Shown piece by piece: positions 58,188 to 64,000 of a stretch of 64,000 nucleotides of DNA; within the stretch, counting starts at the first letter, position 1, and each line of letters opens with the position of its first letter. The stretch is taken from the NCBI RefSeq assembly GCF_011075055.1, contig NC_058155.1, positions 730,873-794,872 of the forward strand, read 5' to 3'. This stretch comes from Mangifera indica. Lineage: Eukaryota > Streptophyta > Magnoliopsida > Sapindales > Anacardiaceae. The notes under the pieces were generated by a model. It was not told where the DNA came from. It was given only the letters and a program-made list of their open reading frames with translations, and did no database searches. The translations under genes were made by a program, and so were the position numbers.

Positions 58188-59900
58188 TGTAATACCTTTT
58201 TCCAAAAATACTACCCTTCGACGGTAGATATCACTGGATTGATTATTTTGAGCATGTTTAACTTTTAAAAACATTAAAAACACTCATAAATAAAATATTA
58301 TAAAACTCTTGAATAAACATAATTTATTAATTAGAAAAATTATGAAAATACCTTTTGTTATAAAAGCAACTGAAAGCGTACAAAAGATGTCTCAAATTCA
58401 AAACATAAACTAAAAGAGTCATAATATGTAGTCAAATACATAAATAAAACCATCACATAATAGAAGTTGATAAAAACTAAAATGACAAAAATGTCCTCAC
58501 AACTCTACGTCAACTAACCACTGTTCATCCCACAACTCTCACGATCACCTATACCTATACACATGAAAGTGACGGAGTGAGTGATAAAACATTTAGTAAG
58601 TAAAAGACTCTATCGTTAATCATTTACTAAATCTCCAAAATGCCCTTGATTTGAACCTATACTAACTTTTTTATTTGAAGTCGACATTAAAATCAATAAA
58701 GATGATGGTGGTTCCTATTTGTTATCTTTGTTCTCATATTGAACTTTAGGGAATGTCTAGGCTACATGTCTTCATTCTTAGATCAAATTATGTCTCGTTT
58801 GATCACTGAAAACCACTATTCAGATTCGTATCTAGTATGACCACATTTTATTCGATGGAAACATTTGTATCTGAAAATTAAATTGATTTGTATACTAGCC
58901 TGATTGATTTGGATTGAATATAGGATTTGACACTTTAGCTATGTGCCTTGTCTCTTTGTTCCACTATAGAAGTATTGTATCTCATCTAGGCTCTACTACG
59001 AGCAAGAACCTTACTGTAGGTATAATGTTCTAATACGGGCAATGTAGGGAATATGTACTCACAATATCCTATTGTAACAATTTTATCATGTTTAGCATGC
59101 ATGTATTTTGAATCTTAACTAAACTCGGGCTTGTTCTCGCTTCCCTTGAAAGCATGTCTTGTGCCTTACTAAGGTCTTTTCTTTAAGGCACATTAGGTAC
59201 AACTACGTACTAGGATCTCTTTACTAGTTCTCGGGATGACCCATATATCTTTAGCCTAATTCCCATTCTTTTTTCTTTATTCTACCTTAAACATATGAGT
59301 ATCTGTTTCTTGACACATGGGGGTGTGCCTCTTATTACTAGCACACGATCAACCTCTTTGTGGCCTTTCCCTAATATGGCATTCTTCCTAAACACATGGA
59401 GGTGTGTCTTAGACATATAGGTGTGTGCCCCTTCAAATATTTATTTCACTTTTCATTTCTAAAACTTATCTCAACCATGCCATTTTGCAAGGGTATTTTG
59501 ATATTTCACCCTCACACATAGTCATGCTAAAACTATAAACGACAAGTCTAAGTGTCCTAGTTGATCGCTCACTAGTCAATGACATTTGATAGTCACCAAA
59601 ATGCCTAAAAACATAGCCTAAATTCTAAAGTTTGTGCACATAGTCGTGTGGCGAGTCCATAATGCATAAAACGTTTGATTTTGAACCCTAATATGGTCTC
59701 TATGGAATCCTTTCTTTTTCCTAGCAATCTAACACATCTCAAATGATTTTATGCACAATAAAGTAACAATAATGCATACATAATTATCTCTAATCAATAT
59801 GAACATAACATAAGAAAGAATGCATATAACAGAGACTTAAAATCCATATAACGTTTGAGAGCAAAAGTCATGTCTATTTTTGTAGGATCATATCCGATGT
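58188..59900 (-). repeat. 5' LTR-like region of the minus-strand Gypsy element
   Basis: Inner end at 58188 (plus-strand TGTAATACC, i.e. GGTATTACA at the LTR end). Content such as ACACATGGGGGTGTGCC and AGCACACGATC resembles Tekay LTRs. The outer end was not identified; it must lie before the Lhcb5 exon. Confidence 0.5.
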
Positions 59901-59990
59901 CAAAAGTCATAACTAGACCATTTGTATTTTCATGGCTTCTTAAATTTCATTTCAAAAATTTTTCCAAACCAAATACAACCTACTAACAAC

Positions 59991-60202
59991 CATTTGGTGA
60001 GCTTATTATTGATTGAAGAAACTACGATAGACTTAGACTTTGGAGGAAGAGCAAGCTTCTTCTTGGAGAAGAGGGAAACTATTTTGAAAGTTGAAGGGGA
60101 GGAAAAAGATGGGGTAGAAGACCTGATAGAGGCAATGAAGTTCAGAGGGTTGCCAAGCATTTCCTTGACACTAAGAGAGGTTGATGCTACCAAGGAAACC
60201 AT
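59991..60202 (-). pseudogene. CP26 (Lhcb5) first-exon fragment
   Basis: Minus strand from ATG 60202: MVSLVASTSLSVKEMLGNPL, then SSTPSFSSPSTFKIV, LFSKKK and a K-rich segment ending KLTKW. This is the chloroplast transit peptide and first mature residues of the minor photosystem II antenna protein CP26. The frame is open for 70 codons plus two bases, then a weak donor-like GTTGTT follows at 59990, where the family has YGPDRR next. The expected acidic residues before the Lys-Trp are changed (INNKLTKW), which suggests relaxed constraint. No other Lhcb5 exon is in the window; the minus-strand Gypsy LTR lies immediately downstream. Either an element sits in intron 1 of a gene continuing leftward, or this is an orphan exon. 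Confidence 0.7.
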
Positions 60203-60362
60203 GCTTGGTTAATTTAGTTAGAGTATTTTGAATGAAGGTGTTAGAGAAGAAGAAAATTGAAGAGGAAGAGGTGGTGAAGGATGAAGAAAGGAAGAAGCGA
60301 GATACCATGAGACTGAAGTAATGGATGTGGACATGCCAAATGTGTAAAAACTTATATAGTAC
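60203..60362 (-). promoter_or_regulatory. Promoter-like region upstream of the Lhcb5 exon
   Basis: A TATA box ACTATATAAG lies at 60351-60360, about 150 bases before the ATG. It is followed by a pyrimidine-rich leader (CTTCTTCTCTAACACC type) typical of plant 5' UTRs. Confidence 0.5.
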
Positions 60363-60379
60363 ACATTTTCTTAACAAGG

Positions 60380-62680
60380 ATTATATGTTATTCTTGTTTT
60401 GAGCCAAAATTAAGAGATCGAGATATAGCAATTATTAGAAGTAATGATGATAAGCAACATAAGCTTAATTAACAAAAGCAGACATGTCTTCCAATACACT
60501 TTTAAAAAAAAACAAATTTAGTGCCCCTCACATATCTAGCATTTAATTTTGATACCACAAACAAGCCAAACAAATTAATATTTATTAGTTATTTTAATAT
60601 GATAAATAAACACATATAATTTGTATTAAAAAATGGTTTATAGTTTGGTTTGAAAATAGTCTAAATTGTAACCCAAATTATTTTTCTTTTTCAATCCGAA
60701 CCAAACACGAATTTTAAATGGTTCAATTTAGTTATCTGATTTGAACTGTTTTACATTTCCCTTTAAGTATTTTGAATTTGAGATAAAAATAAAACTCGAT
60801 CATTTGGTGGTACATACCATATATTAGGTTTTAGGAAACACTTAACTTGACTACAGTTTTTAAAATGTTGTCTAAAACAATGTAAGTTATGGTTTTAATA
60901 TTGTTGTATTAAAAAATTAATAATAATTCACGATTGCAAAAGGAACGTACCATTATGGAATATAAATCAACGGATTTAATAGTATTGTATTAGGAAAGTA
61001 ACAACAACTCGCTATTGCAAAAAAACCGAAGTGTTATAGGATTTAAATCAACAAATTTAATAACCACTGTAATAGATTAAAATTTTAGTTACAGTTTAAT
61101 TAAATATGAAACGTTATTGTACATCAAAACTACAACGTTTTATTAAGGCATCAAATACTATTTTTTTTGCTCATGATCAATTTGTTGTGCCAATTCTATA
61201 AAAATATTCAGTTTCCTTATTCACGTCTTCTCCAAAATTCAATCTAATTTTTCATCATTATTTTGGTCCTCACGATTTTTTTCTTCTTTTGCTCCTCACT
61301 ATTTTGGCAATTTTGTGAAGCATTCAATTTTTTTTTTTTTTCCTCTTATAATTTTTTTCAGCTTGAATGTTGTTGGTCTTATGATTTAGCGAGATTCGGT
61401 TTAGCGAGATTTAAATAAATTTAGTTTGAATTCAAACTGATTTTAAATTAGGAGGTTTGGCTAGTATTTTAAACTAAACCAAATTTGAATTAGATAAAAT
61501 TTAGTTGAAGTTGACTTATAAACTAAATAAAAATACAATTCGATTCAAACTTGATTTATAACTTAATTTAAATTATTTTAAGTAATGTTCAAAATGACAT
61601 TTTTTTCCCGTTAAATAGTAAATGTGTAACTTTTTGCCTACCATAACTGCGTTATAACACCCAAACAAGAAAGTTTGCACCTTTCTACTGTTCAACTTCA
61701 ATTCGATTCTTCCTTCCCTTACCCCTACTACACACAAACACACCTTTACCCATGATCCCATATTAAAGTTCGACTCCACCAAAGAACTTCTTTTGTTCTT
61801 CGACTCTTCTTAGTGATTTATTGATGAAAAAATTTTCCACAACCGTGACGATGACAATGATGATTTCCAGGACAATTGATGAGTATTGACACAATTGGTA
61901 TCTCTAATTCCCATAAGGAAGGCAATCATTTTTGTAAATATTCTAGTTTGAAATATGTTTAAATTATTCTATCTATACAATCATAGGGTTGTCCTCAAAT
62001 TTGGGATTTTGCATTGAATTTTTATTATTGATTAAATTGATGGAGTATTGATTCTAAATTATTGATTGAAATCCTAAATTTTTGTTTTGTATTGACTTTG
62101 AATTGATATTGTCCTATTGATTGAATTTAGGGTTATTGATTTTGCACTAGGCATCTAAGTAGCATAAAAACACAAACACCAAAAAAAAAAACGCCGAAAC
62201 ACATTTTCTCAAAAAATAGAAAACATAAACGTGGAGAAATGTGCAAATATAAAAAATATAGGGTTTTTTATTTTTTATAAAAAATACGGTAACCTATGTT
62301 TTAATTTAAAAAAATACAACAATTAATTTGCTCCAACCAATTTAAAATAACATATAACAAAATAATTTCATACCAAAAATAAATTATAAACTCAAGTTCT
62401 TGAAACATGTATGTATAAATTAAATCAATATTTATATATTCATTTTTTAAAATAGAAAATAAGCATGTATATAAATCAATATATTTTATCAAAATTCAAA
62501 TAAACCAATCTACAAACTTAATATTATTTTATCAAAATAATAATTTCCAAGGTTTAATATCAAAGTCATCAAATAAAATATAAAGAAAAATATTAAAAAA
62601 TAGTAAAATATTTATTGTACTTTTTCTATTTGATCATTCTTCTTATCCATTATGCTATTAGCATCTTCATAAAAAAAGAC
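60380..62680. other. No gene recognised
   Basis: AT-rich DNA. 61390-61560 has repeated TTTAG(T)TTGAA/TTCAAACT words in both orientations, resembling a degraded inverted-repeat element. A T run lies at 61330-61345 and an A run near 62180. Confidence 0.5.
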
Positions 62681-62689
62681 AGACTCAAA

Positions 62690-64000
62690 TTATGGTTCAT
62701 CTAATAAGAGGTTAGCTAATTGAAGAACTCCCACATCTTTCATACTCCCAAAGTCATCTCCACCAACATCCCACATTTTCTCCTTACCATTATAATACTT
62801 AAAGTTAACTTTTGACAATAAATGAAGATTGTTATGAACAAAAATCAAATCTTCTACAAGTTTTGGAATTAATATATTCTTTCTAATTGAATGAATGAAG
62901 GAATAAGTATCCAATTTCTTTCATAATAAGAAGAGGAACTAGGTTGTCCGAGTACTTTGAATGTCAACTTTTGAAACAATGGAGCATTTGAACCAAAACA
63001 TGCCCACCACTTCATTGGTTCTGTATTAAATCTAGCACCAATTGAGTTAAGATCCTTAAACAACCCACTTTTGAGGGAGAAGTTAGCATACTCATCCAAT
63101 GTTTTAACATGCTTATCTTCAGAAAAGATTCTTCTAAAATAGTTGTTTCTCTCAATGGGTATTTCCCCATCCATATGAGGAGACACTCTACCTTCACCTC
63201 CTTGAAGTCATTGTTCACTATAAAACCTTCACAAATAAAAGATATATCAAATAGTTAACAAATTAATATCTAATTTAATAAATAAATATATAAAATAAGT
63301 ATGAAAGAAATATATAATTTCATTAGATATTTACCTTAGATTCAAGGAATGAGCTAGACAATGGAGTGGAGTATTACTTTTTGCCCAATGGTCATAAAAA
63401 ATATTGTAGACCACCGAATAGCAGGAAGAATTTTGGGTTGGAAACTCTCCTTCATGTTCACAAATAATTGATTTAACTTTTTCAATCATAAAATCCTAAT
63501 ACTCATAAACCAAATGAGGGCATGATTTATTTGTATCACAAACTCGAATTATATCATAAATCAGTGCAGTAAAAGTAAGAATGTAATTGACCTTCGCCCA
63601 CTAATTCTCATCCAACACTTTATCACGAACAAATCTTACTTTGCCTTGATTGTCTTCTCTATATTGTCTACATTGTTCACTTACAATTATTGATTCTAGA
63701 GCTCCCTTAATTAATTTAAATCTTTTGAGCATAACAACAATAAAAGCAAAACCAATGTCCATGACTGAAAGTAATTTCAAAGGACTAAATGGGTTAAACA
63801 TAGCAAATTGCATTGAATGGTTCATTATGAAGTTTTTAATTACCATGACATCACCATGGACGTTAGTTATCCAATGACATTCATCATATGTCTCTTAAAT
63901 GGATTCCACTTTTTTAGCTGCACGTGTATTTTTCAAGGCTAGATTCAGAGTATGCATAACACATGGAGTCCAATAAATATGTGGAAACATACTTCAATGA
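62690..64000 (-). pseudogene. hAT-superfamily transposase, 3' part, runs off the window
   Basis: Minus strand, from the right edge: YWTPCVMHTLNLALKNTRAAK, then MVIKNFIMNHSMQFAMFNPF, LLSVMDIGFAFIVVMLKRF, SEQCRQYREDNQGKVRFVRDKVLDEN (63601-63846), ANFSLKSGLFKDLNSIGARF, WWACFGSNAPLFQKLTFKVLGQPSSSSYYERNW and SFIHSIRKNILIPKLVEDLIFVHNNL, ending KMWDVGGDDFGSM...LANLLLDEP. This is the DUF659-to-hAT dimerisation part of a plant hAT transposase. Frameshifts separate the blocks, so the copy is dead. The start and the right terminal repeat are beyond the window. No left terminal repeat was identified. Confidence 0.85.

Noticed and set aside
59922..60212. 96-codon plus-strand open frame
   Set aside because: Although longer than its partner, the minus strand encodes a recognisable CP26 transit peptide; the plus frame shows no family motif.

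Overview
The window reads as nuclear DNA of a flowering plant, probably a eudicot. The support is one flavonoid-pathway cytochrome P450 gene with a single intron, decayed exons of plant genes (CP26/Lhcb5, isoamylase 3, a GT4-type glycosyltransferase, a ubiquitin/WLM-domain metalloprotease), and several layers of Ty3/Gypsy, Ty1/Copia, MULE and hAT elements. The DNA is very AT-rich. I cannot name the species. Only one protein-coding gene looks intact: a CYP93B-type flavone synthase II on the minus strand at 39643-42191.

Layout. 1-3080 is almost pure TA-rich DNA carrying about a dozen short GC-rich palindromes built on one core, GGGTTGGCG/CGCCAACCC. 4744-7839 is a non-autonomous LTR element on the minus strand. 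It has LTRs, a primer-binding site, a small gag-like frame and an apparently intronless captured fragment of a host WLM metalloprotease; a 756-bp solo LTR has inserted into its 5' LTR. 8491-8990 and 12606-12804 are two broken copies of exon 1 of a glycosyltransferase gene, parts of a segmental duplication. Between them lies an isoamylase-3 exon fragment. 13055-13877 is a MULE MITE with a perfect 9-bp target duplication. 13912-18259 is a larger MULE with a decayed MuDR N-terminal domain, two hAT-type MITEs, and 29-bp, ~145-bp and ~118-bp tandem arrays.

19275-35750 is nested retrotransposon DNA. A SIRE-like Copia fragment is split by a 1,647-bp solo LTR with a perfect 5-bp target duplication. 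A 3' LTR follows at 21872-23134. An Athila/Tat-type Gypsy pol on the minus strand is split by a whole 9-kb Gypsy element (23287-32350), which itself carries a Copia-like LTR insertion. 35253-35753 is a probable further solo LTR. 38300-45400 holds the P450 gene and AT-rich MITE-like DNA. 45449-51888 is a second Copia element on the minus strand, split by two solo LTRs; one is from the family that split the first Copia. 53438-58188 is a decayed Gypsy element on the minus strand. Just beyond its LTR, 59991-60202 is an Lhcb5 first exon with a promoter-like region. The right edge holds a broken hAT transposase.

The genes do not form an operon or cluster. The P450 would make flavones from flavanones at the ER. 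Most of the rest is element decay, and the order of insertions can often be read from target-site duplications and interrupted reading frames. All calls come from reading the sequence by eye; no database search was run.
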